Source: Antilocapra americana (lineage: Eukaryota; Chordata; Mammalia; Artiodactyla; Antilocapridae). From it: DNA of 64,000 bases. Within the stretch, counting starts at the first letter, position 1, and every line of letters begins with the position of its first letter. Under the pieces are notes generated by a model. The model saw only the letters and a program-made list of their open reading frames with translations, searched no databases and was not told where the DNA came from. Positions 21,402 through 35,032 of this stretch are shown in pieces. The position numbers and the translations under genes were made by a program. The stretch covers positions 827,309 through 891,308 of the forward strand of contig ML660774.1 of NCBI GenBank assembly GCA_007570785.1. Reading direction: 5' to 3'.

Positions 21402-23104
21402 AAAGACTTTTCTTCAAACAGGGCAGAAAGCTTCAGTGTGTGGTTTTGCTACAGAGAAATTGTATCATTATTAGCCAAATCTTTAGCTTCAGCAGAATTA
21501 GAACAGAAGTAAGTCTGTATTAGTCAATGTTCTTGTAAAGAGAAAGGGAAATACCTCAATGAGAAAATTGCCAAGAGCTCTTCTTTTGATACGGATGCCT
21601 GATACTTGTAAAGCTGCTCATGCCTGTTCTTCTGCTGTTTCTTTCCTCCAGAATCTCAGTCCTTTTGCTCACTAGGGCACCCTTTATTATTGTTGGTGAA
21701 GCAGCCAAATCCCTTGACTCTCTTGCTAAATCTCTTATTCCCTTCCTTCTCAGTGAGTGATAGCAATACACAGTGACTGCTTACCTGGGTTCCCAGCATT
21801 GTTATGATGGCTAATTAAATGAGTAAATATATGCAAAACTACTAGAAAATGGGTGATAAAAAATAATTGCTATTGTGGAACTATTTAATATTTATTTTAG
21901 ATTTTTCTGACTTGCATAATATTTCACCCAAAAGTCATCACAGAAGGGGGCAGGAGGGGATTTTATATTATTGGAGGTATTATATTATTTTAAAATTAAT
22001 TCAAGTAAAATACATGAATGCACCTTACACATAATATGTGCTTATTTTTCATGCTATGAAAAATAAGGTTTAGACTTAAGGAAACCGAATATGAATTGAG
22101 TTTTGAAAAGTTACACACAAAAATATTTGTCTCTCAGTGTCACAGACTTCCTATGAAATGGGTACAGTAGAACCAAATTTGTATGCTTGGTGCCAGGAGT
22201 AACTGAAATAACATATACCAAGAATATGTAACATTTTTTTTTTGTAGAACATCTATTTCCTTCTCTTTCTTTTGTTTCTGTTGGCCTCATTTTATTTATC
22301 TGTAAAGCAAGCAAGTTGAATTATTAATAGATTTTCTCTGAGCCCTGAAGTTTTCTGGTTCTGTGCATATACTTAGAGTGACCTCTCCCTTCTCTGCGGT
22401 GTTCAGAGAAGCACTATAAATATTTGTAATCTTGGATCATTTTGCACTTAAATATATGTGACCTGGGGTCATTCTCTAGTAGTGTCATGTGAGTCTCATT
22501 CTTACTCCAAAACTAGGCAGTATATTGATTACTTCTCTGGTATAGTTTCTTGTGCCAAATAGTGCTAAGCATACATCAGTCAAGACCTGCTTATTGGTTT
22601 ATTTAGTATATAAACCTGTAACCAATGAATCAGCCTCTACTGAAACATACAGATACTGTGAAGAGTTGCTAGTGCTATTTAAGTGAAAGATTAATTCCAT
22701 TCTATTCGAGACATTCCTGAACACTTTCCCTGGGTCATTGAACATATTTAATGTATTCATTTAAAAGCATAGCAAGGATGCTTCTTTCCAAGGCTTTAAC
22801 GATAGATTTAATGAAGAATATAATGGAGGAGTCCATAGGGCTGACTCTCAAGCTTGAGATAATAGAATGCAGCTGAATGCATTAAAGCATAGCTTCCAAG
22901 GCTTCACATTTTCTGCCTTAAATGACATTATATCATTTTACTCAAGGTCATTTAGAAATTTCTCATTTTGAAAGTGACTGTGGTTGGTATTTTTGAGAAA
23001 TTGTATATTGTCTCCTGTTTTCTAACCTCCTTTCTTCCTAAGCTCAAAATGTGAAAATACAAGAGATAAAGAATCAAGCTTTCTGATACATAGGTGTTTA
23101 GAAT
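21402..23104. other. No recognised gene or repeat
   Basis: About 1.7 kb of unassigned, mostly AT-rich sequence with a 9-T run near 22232. No supported feature. Confidence 0.5.
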
Positions 23105-23540
23105 CTTTGTTTTGTTTTTTTTTTCTGGATCAACACCAGTTCTATTTTTAATTTTTTAAGGAAATGCCATTCTGTTTTCCATAGCAGCTACACAATTTTG
23201 CATTTCTACCAACAGTGTACAAGATTCCAATTTCTCCACATTTTCATCAACATTTAATATCTTGTGTTTTATGGTTTTGATTTTTTGTGAGTTTTTCATT
23301 AATAGCCATCTTGACAGGTATGAAGTAATATATCATGATGCTTTTGATTTGCATTTCTCTGATGACTAGAGATGCTGAATATTTTTCATACACCTGCTGG
23401 CCATCTGCATATCTTCTTTGGAGAAATATCTATTCAAATCCTTAGCCTATTTTTTAAATGGGGCATTAGTTTTTTTTTGCTAATAAGTTCTAAAAGTTCT
23501 TACATATTCTGGAGATTAGCTCTTTATCAGATAAATGGCT
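23105..23540 (-). mobile_element. Old L1 ORF2 C-terminal fragment
   Basis: ttttccatagcagctacaca, tttctaccaacagtgtacaa, gatttgcatttctctgatga and atctgcatatcttctttgga are the standard reverse-strand order of L1 ORF2. No 3' UTR is attached. Confidence 0.85.
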
Positions 23541-23724
23541 TTGAATGATTTAAACCTGAGGAGTAGATGAGGAGAGGGGCTGGGGGAAGTGGTAGACTCC
23601 AGATTTATTACTTTTTAAGTTTGTGCAAATACTTCACTCTCTTTCACACTGTTTTAGTGCTTAAATCTTAATGTTGGATTTCTTACAGCATGCATGGTAT
23701 CTAAATGGGATAATAAATCTTACT

Positions 23725-23940
23725 ATATAGCAACTAAAAACTATCAAATTTTATAACATGGATGGACTTGGAGGGCATTATGCTAAGTGAAACAAGTCAA
23801 GGAAAAACAAATGCAGAGTGATCTCACAACAAGGGGGCAAATAAAGCAAAATGAAAACAGACTTACCAATAAAGAGAACAAATGGCTGGTTGCCACAGGA
23901 GATTGGATGGTGGGAGGTGGGGTGGAGGTGAGCAGCGTAG
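23725..23940 (+). mobile_element. Old L1 3' fragment
   Basis: acatggatggacttggaggg, cattatgctaagtgaaacaa and ggctggttgccacaggagat match the sense strand of L1 near the ORF2 end and 3' UTR. Its orientation is opposite to the L1 piece 200 bp to the left. Confidence 0.75.
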
Positions 23941-24710
23941 GGATGATGCCAGTGAAGAGTCTGTGGTCATATTCTAGGAGACAGATGAGGGTGCATTGGA
24001 GTGAAGTGTCAAGGAGTTCAGAGAAAAGCGTCTAGAACCTATCTGGTGGTAGAACAGATAAGATTAGATGACGATGGGGTCCATGTAAAGTTTGCGGGAG
24101 ACACAGGGATGGATGATGATGCCAGATCTCTGGCCTGAGTTACTACTGGTGACGTCTTCCACCGAGACAGGAAACACAGTAGGCGGTTTGGGGGCAAAAA
24201 GATGATTTCAAGTTTGAACATGTTGTCTTTGAGACATCCAAGCGGGGTTTTCTAGTAAGCAATCAGATACAGATGCAAAGAAAAATCTGGGTGGGAGAGT
24301 GAGTACACAGAGTGTAAACGACAGACTCCTGGAAAACACCGACATTAAAGGGGCAAACACAGGATGCGGAGACTTTGAGGAGTGTCGTGGCAAAGCACTC
24401 TGAGATTATAAGGAGGAGAGGGTGAAGAAAACGTGAAAAAGGAGGAGCTGAGGAACTTTGTGAAGGTCAAATAAGAAGAGTCCACAAACCTGGTTGGTGA
24501 GCCTGGGATGGACAGAGTGGCAGGAATGGGAGAGGGGCTGTGGGGGTCAGAGACTGCAGGCTTCTGCTTTTTCTACACATGGGGGAGGGAGAATACTGTT
24601 TCAGGGTGAACAGAGCGGAGGTTGGAGATAGCCCTCTGGGGACCTGAAAACATGCTGAGAAGAGGAGATCAGGATTGCTGGGCTGCATCGAACACCCAAG
24701 TGACCTTAGA
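23941..24710 (-). mobile_element. Old L2 LINE relic
   Basis: The purine-rich plus strand is the complement of L2 coding sequence, e.g. aagtttgaacatgttgtctt followed by tgagacatccaagcggg near 24209-24245. In other copies of this family the same stretch encodes the RT C-terminal part. Heavily worn. Confidence 0.55.
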
Positions 24711-27059
24711 GTCCGTAACTCTCTTGTGACAACTATTTGAGCACGTGGCTTATTTTTCTTCTATTTGTTTTGTTTGTTTATATGACATAGTTCATTCCCC
24801 AGGTAAGAAATATCAGTTAGATGATTTCTTCTTCAGGTAACAAAAAGTTAAGTTACTGTGGCTTAAATAAGTAGTAGTTTATTTTCCCTCATGTACCAGG
24901 AATTCTCTTTATGGTGGTGGCTACAGGAATAGGCTTAGCATTCCCCTAGGATCAGGAATGGTGTCTCAGTCACTGAGTTCTGAGGCATGTGTCAGTGAAT
25001 TACCATAAGCAGATGTGGAATCCTGGCTTTTGGTTCACCTGAAATTAAGTGAACCTCCTGATTAGGAATCACAGCTTGTTTCCACAAGTGTATTTTGAAA
25101 GGGTGTTCTGTATAATGACGCCAGATCGCTTTTCATAAATCTTCAAACATTGTCCAAAAACGTGTGTCTTATATGAAGTCAACAGTGCTTATAAGTATAG
25201 AAAAATTAGCAGAGGCAAAAGGAAACTGAAACTGGCTTGAAACTGCAGTCTCCCTCGGTAGATTCATTCAGTACTTTAGAGAGAGATCCTAATTCCTTGA
25301 GGTTTTGAAATCACTATTTACTGTTAGTTTTAACAGGGAAACAGATCCAGTATCCTTCATGAACATGCCAAGTCTGTAGATTTAAGAAAAATATAAAATT
25401 TCTACTTTTTATGAATTTTTTTTCAGAAAAAAAATGTTTATCAGGGAAAAACAGAAGAAAACAACAATCAACTTTAGCCCAGGATCCGTTTTCAGTGACA
25501 AGAGATTGCATTAGCTCATCCACCTTCTGTTTAGTGGTGTGTAAACTAATTGTTTCCCTGGCATCCTTTCCCCAGATCTTATAAAGTTAATGAATGTAAG
25601 GTGATGGAAAGGCAAACTGCTCAGCCCTGGAAGCTCAAGTTTTAAATAAGGTTGTTTGAAAGATTATTTTTATTAGTTAAAAGAGAAAGATCTTTTCACA
25701 GGGAGATCTAATTTCTTTTAATCTCTTTTGTTTGGTCTCTCCTCATGAGTTTTTCTAGAATTACTGACAGTTCAGGTTATGTTTGCCTTACACTCTCTTC
25801 ACTAGTCTCTACTTTGATTATTTTTTTTTCATCCAAATAATTGGATCTTGAACTATAATAAATCCACTTTAACCAAACTTCTTTTTGTTGTTTGTAAAAT
25901 TTTCAGCAACAGTGTAAGAAAGAATTGGCAAAACTTATAACTTGGGAAGTGGCACTTTTTAGATACTAAGCTAAGAAAAGTGGTAGAAAATTAACTTCTG
26001 AGCCTGAATTAGGCTTGTGCAGTAGATTGAATCATTATTGAAAAATCTGACCACCTCTCTCCCCTCAGGACTCTTCCTTGATCTGTGTTCAGCCTACACA
26101 ATAAACCTAACAATCTCATCTCAAACTCTCTTTCCATCTTTGGTTTATGCTTATATGCTTAGCTTCTTCTGCTCCCACTGAATATCAACTAGGTAAACTT
26201 TACAGCAAAAAATTATTTCCTTCAACTCCTTTCTGTCTCTACAGTTTTCCAGTCATCCTCATATCTGCTGCGCAGTTTTCTTTTCCCCTAAGTTTACTAC
26301 ATTAGAGAAAATTCCATCATGAAAGGAAAATCTGTCTTCTCTAAAGTATTCCCTAATTAAGTGGAAGTAAGAAATCCTTCAGAATATTGCAGATTTTACA
26401 GTATGTGCCTGTAGTTCCAAAACAACAGATTAAAAAGTGGGAGTTCCACCCATCCATTTGGAAATTTTTGCTAGTGTCATTTGATTTTTGTTTCTACTAA
26501 GTTGATTGATTTGGCAAATTATTTTATGATCTAGGCAAGCCTTTGTTTTCACGTTGCCAACCAACTTGTCAGTCCATTAAAGAATCCCTCTGATGGATTT
26601 GTTCATGTCATGAAAACAAAATAATTTATTGGTGGCCCTTTTCATTTTTTAGTCAAGATGCTGGGTGTAATATTTATATCAAAGATGTGTGTAATGTTTG
26701 CTTTTGCTATAACAAAAGACATTTTAAAGCAATGTAGCAATGTTCTAGCTTTTACAAAATTTCTTTAGATGTTGTACAATGTGCTTGTAGTGTTTCTATT
26801 TCTTATAACTATTTGTTTTCAAGTAGCTTAGCACATAATAGATACTTACTATTAAGGTAATAATGATATACCTTTTTGCTGCTTTTATCCATTATAAACT
26901 CTAAAATGCTGGATTGTATATGTTAAAATTGCTTTCCAGATTCCTAAATAAATAAAATCTGAGTCTTCTATCTCTTATAGAGAAATACTTTATTTTATAT
27001 GTTAACAATGATTCACCGAGGTCTTCAACAAATACCAAGTGCATGAATGGAGACTTAGC
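24711..27059. other. Long unassigned stretch
   Basis: About 2.3 kb with no family I can name apart from weak resemblances near 24850. No open frame of note and no simple repeat. It is a candidate for unique sequence. Confidence 0.5.
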
Positions 27060-27195
27060 TTGTGCCATATTTTACTAATTTTAAAGCTCTTAGATTTTGC
27101 AGATGTGAAAACTAAGGCACAGAGAGGTCAAATGAGTTGTCCAAGGTCATGTAATTATTAATGGACAGGGAATACATGTAAGCCTGGATTTTCTC
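27060..27195 (-). mobile_element. MIR SINE fragment
   Basis: The reverse MIR core gaaaactaaggcacagagag then gtcaaatgagttgtccaagg at about 27107-27146. Confidence 0.8.
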
Positions 27196-27199
27196 ACTG

Positions 27200-28050
27200 T
27201 AAGTTAGAGTAACATGAGGATAATAAAGGAGTGTTGTTTGACTTCAGAGAAGCAAGAGAACATTTTGTGATGTATCTATGAAGGGAGTTTGTGAAGAAAG
27301 TGGCACTATTTAAGTTGATGGATAGGATTTCAAGTGGCAAAAATAGTGTGTATGTGTGCGTGTGTGTGTGTGTGTGTGTATTTGATGGAAGCACACTCAA
27401 ACTAAAAGGAACAGCATAAGCAAGTGCATGGGAAACAGACATGGCAAATATGCAGAGACACAGTCTACAGCTTGTACTAGGTAATACGGAGCTTGTATTA
27501 GGGAATTGAGTTTTAAAGAAAAAATTGTTTTAGATTCCACAGTGCCTTAAATACAAGGTGGAAGAGTTTAGATTTTAATTAAGAGATACTAAGGAGAAAT
27601 CAGAGGTTTTAGATTTGAGGGGAGAATATGATGAGAGTTGTAATTCAGGAGTACTCATAAGATCCATTTGAACTGTGAGACACTTGAGAAATCTAGATTA
27701 GGTGGAAGATGCTTGCCACCATGTGAGCTGTAGATGATGGATGATCACAGTGAGAGGGAGAAAGAGGGGCAGGTGAGCCCCTGAGCCCGAGGCCGCCTGT
27801 GGCAGATGGAGGGCAGACCTAGTCACACGCGTTGTGACGCTGCATGATGAAGTGGATCATGGTTTCATTTCTAGAATTTAAGGGAATGTAAGGGACAGAA
27901 GCTGATTAATGGAGGGGAAGTGAATCTACTTTGAGATATAATCCTTTGAGTTAGTGAGACATCTTGTTAAAGCAAGTGGTGGAATGATGCAAGTGAGAAA
28001 GTTTGGCAATTTGTATATCTCTATAAAGTGGTTTTGTAGCTTGTGAAACA
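27200..28050 (-). mobile_element. Old L2 LINE relic
   Basis: The plus strand resembles the complement of L2 3' coding and UTR sequence: gaagggagtttgtgaagaaa, gggaaacagacatggcaaat, gagtttagattttaattaag. A GT microsatellite expanded inside it. Boundaries are approximate. Confidence 0.5.
27346..27379. repeat. (GT)n microsatellite, impure at its left end
   Basis: GT dinucleotides with ta and gc interruptions, then 10 clean units. Confidence 0.97.
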
Positions 28051-28261
28051 TTTCAGCAGGCGACTCAAACATTGACATGTTGTACCTTTCTGCCTCTGCC
28101 TCTTTGCAGACACCCGTTTTCTATTCCATGCATATTCTTTTCTCATTTCCTCTCTCTCAAGTCCTAACTAAACCACAAAGACTCCCCTTGGATCCTCACT
28201 CTATCATAAAGATTTCCCTAGTCACCTCAAAGCGTTTCCTCTTTTTATTAATCTCTTTTTA

Positions 28262-28600
28262 GAGTTTTTATTTTTTAACAGTTGTCTTGGGTTTATAACA
28301 GAATTGAGAGGAAGAAACAGAGATTTTTCATGTACTCTCTGCCTCCATACAAGCACAACCTCCTCCTTATCACCATCACTCCCCAGATGGTACTTTCTTT
28401 TTTTATTTTAACAAGGATGAACCTACATTGACACACCACAATCACTCAAAGTCTGTAGCTTGCCTTAGGGTTCACTCTTGGAGTTGTGTGGTCTATGGTT
28501 TGAATAAATGTATAATTGCATATATCCATCATTATAATATCATACAGAGTATTTTCGCTGCCCTAAAAATCCTCTGTGCCCTTTGTTCTTCTTTTATTTG
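28262..28600 (-). mobile_element. Old L1 3' UTR fragment
   Basis: Matches in order: tgggtttataacagaattga, aacctacattgacacaccac, gggttcactcttggagttgt, atcatacagagtattttcgc and tgccctaaaaatcctctgtg. This is the reverse strand of the long L1M-type 3' UTR. Confidence 0.82.
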
Positions 28601-28890
28601 ATTTAGTGTTTATGGAATTCCTTGGAAAATGAGTAAATTGAATTCTAGAACTGGAGGAGATATGACACTTCTTATTTTGCTAGTACACTTTGTTTTTCAT
28701 TTCCTGAAATAAGAATGTTTTCTTTGTCTCCCCCAATAGCTTCTATTCACCCCCAAGTCCTAGCTGATGATCACAGTTCATATTTTTTTGGGAAAATAGA
28801 AGCTATCAGACAGTTATTCTCTAACATCCCCAACACCAAATCCGCTAATCAGCCTGCATCTGCCTTCAACTTTGTGGAGTTAGAGAGATG

Positions 28891-28909
28891 TTTTTTTTTT
28901 TTTTTTTTT
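28891..28909. repeat. Poly-T run
   Basis: 19 consecutive T. No element with a matching head was found next to it, so it may be the tail of an element that has decayed. Confidence 0.95.
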
Positions 28910-28969
28910 GACAGTTTCATCTTCTTGAGACAGTGTTCTCTTAGCTTTTGTAAAATCACCTCCTCCCTC

Positions 28970-29570
28970 ATTCACTCTTCATCTGTTTGGTTGCCTTCTT
29001 TTTCCACTGCCCTAGTGATAAGCATTGGGTGGTCCCATGGTACGTTCTTGGTCCTCTTTCTCTGGATAAACTTATTTCTTAGAAAATTTCATCCATGGCT
29101 TTAAAATCAGTGTGTGTGGATTTATACCCAGTGAAATCTCCAGCCCTCAGTACTACTTCAAGTCCAGGCTTAGATATCAAACTGCGTACTTGACACTTCC
29201 ATTTCAGTGTATGACCAGCATCTAAAATAGCCAGAACAGGAGTTGTGATCCCACCAACTCCCGACAAATGCTTCTTCCTCTGTTAATTACTCAGCTCTAT
29301 TTATGGCACCATCATTTACACACTTACTCTAGTCATAAATCTGGGAATCAGCTGAGATTCCCTTTCTTCCTTCTGCTTCTAAATCTAATCTACCAGAAAA
29401 TGTGATTGATTCTACTTCAAATATGCATTTTAATTATCGGAAATCCCCATCTTCCCTTCTGCCACACCAATCCAAGCGGGTGTTATCCATCACCACGAGC
29501 GCTTCCTCAGCCATTTCTTGTGCTTTCACCTCTCTGATAAATGTTCTTCAAACTAAAGACAAAGACTCCA
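28970..29570 (+). mobile_element. Old L2 LINE relic, sense strand
   Basis: Pyrimidine-rich sense L2 words: aaatttcatccatggcttta near 29086, ctgcgtacttgacacttcca near 29183, then ttccctttcttccttctgct. In L2 this region encodes the RT C-terminal part. It faces the minus-strand L2 that begins at 29575. Confidence 0.6.
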
Positions 29571-29574
29571 TCAC

Positions 29575-30610
29575 TAAACAACTATTTATCAAGAATTTGC
29601 CAGGGTTTAGGCATTGTCCTAAACACTGCAGAGAAAGCAGCAAACAGAACCAAATGAGTCCCAAATCTCTTCTCTCTTTGCAGTTACCTTTTGTGGAGCT
29701 CAGATAGTGAACAGACATACAAATAGATATGTAGTATTTCAGATGGTGATTAACAATAAAGTAAGACGGAGAAAATGAAATGTGGAAGGGTGAAGTGGAA
29801 AAAAAACCTATTATTTTATCCAGGAAAATGAGGAAAGGGTTTATTCATGAGGTTATATTTTACCCTGAAAGAATAGGAGGAGCAAGTTATACAAATACTT
29901 GGGGAAAGAGCCATCCGGGCAGAAGAGCATCCAGAGCAGAGGCCTGGAGGTGGAAGCAGCTGGGTGAGTTGACTGAAGGAGATGGTTGTGGTTGGAGGAG
30001 AGTGGGCAGAGGGCACAGTAACTGAGACTCAGAGACGTATTTGGGGCACACATCATGTGGGCTCTTGTAAGTCATTGTAATGCATTTTGACTTTATAAAA
30101 TGGAGAGTGGAGCGCTGTATGAAGAATAAAGGGGAAAGGTAAAGCCTCGGGTCATAATCCAGAGGAGAGGTGATGGTAGTTTTGACTACATGGCTAATGT
30201 GATAGGGAAACAACTTGTCCGAGTGAGTATACTTTTTTTAGGAGAAGTGTAGTGGAACAGCAAGGCTCTTGGTCTGAGCAACTGGAAATGCCTTTTTACT
30301 GAGATGGAGAAAACCTTGGGAGCAACAGAGTTTGAGGGAGAAAATAAGATTTGGATTTCAGACAAGAGATATCTTTTAGACTTTTAAGTGGAGAAGTCTA
30401 GTAGATACTTATATGATTCTGGAATTCAGAAGAGATATAAGGACTTCAGACAACAATTTATGAGGTGCCAAATGTATATGTAGCATTTGAAACTGAAACT
30501 GGATACAGTTACCTAGAGCCTAAATATGGATGAATGAGAGGAGGTAAGAAATTAATCCTAGGGTACTCTACTGTCCAGAACTTGGAAAGATGAGGGGTAA
30601 GGTACACAGA
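29575..30610 (-). mobile_element. Old L2 LINE, about 1 kb including the 3' end
   Basis: Starts with the reverse of the L2 3' terminus (tttatcaagaatttgccagg) and continues through ggcagaagagcatccagagc, gtcattgtaatgcattttga, tgcctttttactgagatgga, to ctagggtactctactgtcca. It is the longest L2 copy in the window. Confidence 0.65.
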
Positions 30611-31474
30611 CATTTTTTCCTTATCTCTCTTGACTTACTTATTGACATCGCTTATTTTCTCTCTCATCATGGGTATGGTGAATTTCTGGGTATTATCCCT
30701 GTTGAGTTCTTTCTTCAGCTTCCTAATTAGTGATCAGAATGAATCATCCTTGAATTATATAGGAATTAGTTGCCTTCTGTTTATTTATTAATATAATTTT
30801 AAACATTTCTTTTCCAATAACTGTTAATGATATAATTAAATCTAAACACATGACTTAATCTTTATAATTAGGTAAATTTGAGGGGAAAATTCTATATCTT
30901 CAATGTTGGGGAAAAATATTGTGCATAAAGTAGATTTCCATGCAGACACTGGTGGTCCATTCCCAACTGATACACTTTACACAGTAGGTGAAAGTTATGC
31001 AGTACTAGGGAAGTATACTCATGAGAATAATACAACTCATGATTTTTTGACCTGAAATCTACCACCATTGGGAGGTCCTTTTCAATAAATCCATGAATTC
31101 ATTGAAATTGTGTGCAGTATTTTGTAATTAATGGCATTCCTTTTTTTCAGCAGAGAAGGGCTACATAGCTTCTTAATACTCTTAAAGAAAACCCTAAACT
31201 CTAAAACATTATAAGCCATTTTAAATTCTACATTTCTTCCAAGTATAGGCCCCTGGGAGCTTTAGTAAGTCAGTTTTATATTCAGTAGACATTGAGGATA
31301 AGGGTTAAGAAAGGCTAAGAATTCAGTCCTTACTGAATTTCAATAGCAGATATAGTCAGAAAGAAGCATGGGGAATAAAAGAATAGCTTCTACGTGGAGG
31401 TGAACACAACGTCAGCCCCAGTATTTTGTGTTACCACTTTGTTTTTCATTTTTTCTTTCTGAATAAGGGCTTAA
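30611..31474. other. No recognised gene or repeat
   Basis: Unassigned AT-rich sequence. Confidence 0.5.
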
Positions 31475-31484
31475 GTTTTTCTTT

Positions 31485-31595
31485 TTTTTTTTTCATTTAT
31501 CAACTTTATTTATTTATTTCTTTTTTAAAATTTTCTTTACTTTATTGTGTTGGTTTTGCCATACAATGACATGAAACCACCATGGGTTTACATGT
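31485..31595 (-). mobile_element. Very short ruminant L1 3' end insertion
   Basis: Only about 110 bp: T-rich tail, tattgtgttggttttgccat, caccatgggtttacatgt. It is flanked by gtttttcttt at 31475-31484 and 31596-31605, a plausible but low-complexity 10-bp target-site duplication. Confidence 0.82.
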
Positions 31596-31605
31596 GTTTT
31601 TCTTT

Positions 31606-33584
31606 AGTTGATTTTAGGAGAGTCTTCCCAGTAAATATGGTAGAAGGTGAGAATTTATTTTGCAAAATAATAAACACTACAAAATGCTTCAGGGTCTAAA
31701 AGACGTTGCTTGATTCGTCTTAACAATGCCCACATTGCAGGGTAGGGGGACAGCTTGAGCTTGAATGGAGTGTTCAGGTCCTGACCAAGAGATCAAAAAG
31801 TGAATAGGACAGAAATATAATGCCTGCCTCTGCATGACTGGTCCATCCTGCATTAACATGGATACTTGTTATGTGCTTTGCACACCAGGGAGTCTTCTGC
31901 TATGTAGATATTGCCAGTGCTTTCAGAATTTCATCAAAAATCGCACGTGGTAAGCACAACTTCAAATAGTTATTTTATGCTGTTTTGCTCTTTTGGAAGA
32001 CAGATATGTCTGACTTTACATCATTTTTAAAAACAATCCCAGTTTTAGAAATCTCTGAACCCAGTGACTAGAGCACTGGGACTCATATTTGTCACAGCAG
32101 CACAACATGGACTGACTCCTGAGCCTGCTGCTTACTAGACTTCATAACAATAAGCTAACTGCTTCAGTAGACAGACTTGAGATGTTGTCTTTGAAGACCT
32201 CTGTGTTTTCAGTCTTTTATTAAATTAGTCGCTTTTAACAATCCAGGTTTTTTTTAAGCACTAAATTTGACTATACTCTTTGAAAGTTCTCTAAAAATTT
32301 TATTGTGTTTTCATTTCTTTATAATCTAAGGCTTTTAAAACTCAAAACTTCATGAATAAATTTATCTGTGGAAATTCTGTGTCTTAACCATCAGGATTCA
32401 TAGATATTCTTACATGAAAATAAACACATACATAGAATCCAAAGAACTTAAAATATTTAAAGAACAAATGTCATTGATAAATTAAAAGTGTGTTGATCTT
32501 GACTACTAATAACCAGTATGAGAACCACAGGTTAACCCTTTAAGTGGACGTTGGAGTGCATGCTATAATCTAAAGCTAACTTCTTTTGTAATATGAATAA
32601 CAGTCTTAAAAAATAGAAAGACATGAAAAAGAAACTTACCCACCTGAGTACTGTCTTAAAGTCATTTATAATGATGAGCCCTCAGAGGTCTTTTTCTGAA
32701 TGTTCTCTAATGGATTTTCATTCAGAAGTAAATGCTTTGGCAGATGGAATATTTTTATTCTTTGTTTAATATAACATATTTCAGGATTTTTGTTGCTATG
32801 ACTTTTTTACCTTTTTTAGTATAGAGTGGCAGCTATGGAGTTAATTAATGTGCACTCACCTTTGAGCCAAATAACACTTAAAATGGAAATGTGAAAATAA
32901 TAACACCTATGTTCACTTATTTAGCCAAATGAGATATCTAGAACAATGCCAAAAATGAAAGTTAAGCAGGAAAATAATTAAAAACTCTCTAAGCAGACAA
33001 AATATCCATTAGAAAGCCATTATATTGCATTTTCCTGCTTTTATGTGAGAATCTTTTGAACAAATGGTTTGGATAACAGCACATGTGTGCAGGTGCCGAA
33101 TGGGTGACACTTTATAACTGATGCTAAGGGACACCTTCGGTTGACCTCCTAGTGCACAGAAAACGAGCTCCAAAGGCATTTAAGGAGATTAGGGAAGAAA
33201 GGTCTGCTAGAGAAACATATCTATAGTGGGGCTGGGGAAGGGATAAAAATTCATAGCCTGAGAACAAGGGGAAAAATGAGAAAAAATTTTCTAAAAAGCA
33301 AGAAATACATCTAAGAACCACAATACCAGAACAGTTTTGGACTACTTAATATAGCTTAAAAACATGCTAATGGCACTGAAAATAGCACAGAATAAAAATA
33401 TATGCCACATAGATATTCTTGGTTCACACTAAAATTTAATCATATTCAGTGTTTCTATTTAAGCCAAAGAGAAACAATCAATGCAAATGATTCATGTACT
33501 GAGAATCAGCCTATCCTTAATGCAAATAGCCAATCTGATAGACATATTAGATTTTCTCTAAGGTCAGCCATACATATTTCATGT
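31606..33584. other. Long unassigned stretch
   Basis: About 2 kb with no recognised element or gene. Two atgcaaat octamers at about 33482 and 33520 are noted without claiming function. Confidence 0.5.
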
Positions 33585-34765
33585 CAGTGCTGTCCAGTAT
33601 AAAACAGTGTAAACATGTATGTAATTTAAAAAGGTTCTGGTAGTCACATTAAAATAAATATAATAAAATAAGTTAAATTACTTTCAGTAATAAATTTTAT
33701 TTAGTCTATATATCCAAAATACAATCATTTCGATATATCAGTTCAGTTCAGTTGCTCAGTTGTGTCTGACTCTTTGCAACCCCACGGACTACAGCACACC
33801 AGGCTTCCCTGTCCATCACCAACTACTGGGGCTTTCTCAAACTCATGTCCATTGAGTCGGTGATGCCATCCAACTATCTCAGCCTCTGTCATCCCCTTCT
33901 CTTCCCACCTTCAATCTTTCCCCAAATCAGGATCTTTTCTAGTGAGTCAGTTCTTCGCATCAGGTGGCCAAAGTATTGGAGTTTCATCTTCAGCATCAGT
34001 CCTTTCAATGAATATTCAGGACTGATTTCATTTAGGATGGACTGGTTTGATCTCCTTGCAGTCCGAGGGACTCTCAAGAGTCTTCTCCAACACCACAGTT
34101 CAAAAGCATCAATTCTTCGTCACTCAACTTCCTTTATGGTCCAACTCTCACATCCATACATGAACTAGAAAAACGATACCTTTGACTAGACGACCTTTGC
34201 TGGCAAAGTAATGTCTCTACTTTTTAATATGCTGTCTAGGTTGGTCATAGCTTTTCTTCCAAGGAGCAAGCGTCTTTTAATTTCATGGCTGCAGTCACCA
34301 TCTACAGTGATTTTGGAGCCCCCCAAAATAAAGTCTGTCACTGTTTCTACTGTTTCCCCATCTATTTGCCATGAAGTGATGAGACAGGATGCCATGATCT
34401 TAGTTTTCTGAATGTTGAGTTTTAAGCCAAGTTTTTCACTCTCCTCTTTCACTTTCATCAAGAGGCTCTTTAGTTCTTCTCTTTCTTCTGAAGGTTGGTG
34501 TCATCTGCATATCTGAGGTTATTGATATTTCTCCCAGCAGTGTTGATTCCAGCTTGAGCTTTATCCAGCCTGACATTTAACATGATGTACTCCGCATATA
34601 AGTGAAATAAGCAGGGTGACTATATACAGGCTTGATGTACTCCTTTCCTGATTTGGAACCAGTCTGTTGTTTCATTTTCAGTTCTTACTGTTGCTTCTTG
34701 ACCTGCATACGGATTTCTCAGGAGGCAGGTCAGATGGTCTGGTATTCCCATCTCTTTAAGAATTT

Positions 34766-35032
34766 TCATTTGTTGTGAACCACACAGTCAAAGGCTTTGG
34801 TGTAGTCAATAAAGCAGAAGTAGATGTTTTTCTGGAATTCCCTTGCTTTTTCCATGATCCAAGGGATGTTAAAAATTTGATCTCTGGTGCCTCTGCCATT
34901 TGTAAATCCAGCTTGAACATCTGGAAGTTCACAGTTCACGTACTGTTGAAGCCTGGCTTTGCGAATTTTGAGCATTAGTTTGCTAGTGTGTGAGATGAGT
35001 GCAGTTGTGCAGTAGTTTGAACCTTCTTTCAT
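34766..35032 (-). pseudogene. BovB RT remnant with motif A
   Basis: 88 codons with TALISHTSKLMLKI, PDVQAGFTNGRGTRDQI and then FQKNIYFCFIDYTKAFDCV, the latter being RT motif A with the catalytic aspartate. The frame ends soon after motif A. It is a piece of the BovB at 33738-35872. Confidence 0.9.

Noticed and set aside
28715..29104. 129-codon frame with a poly-Phe run
   Set aside because: It is created by the 19-T run at 28891-28909 plus L2 sequence.
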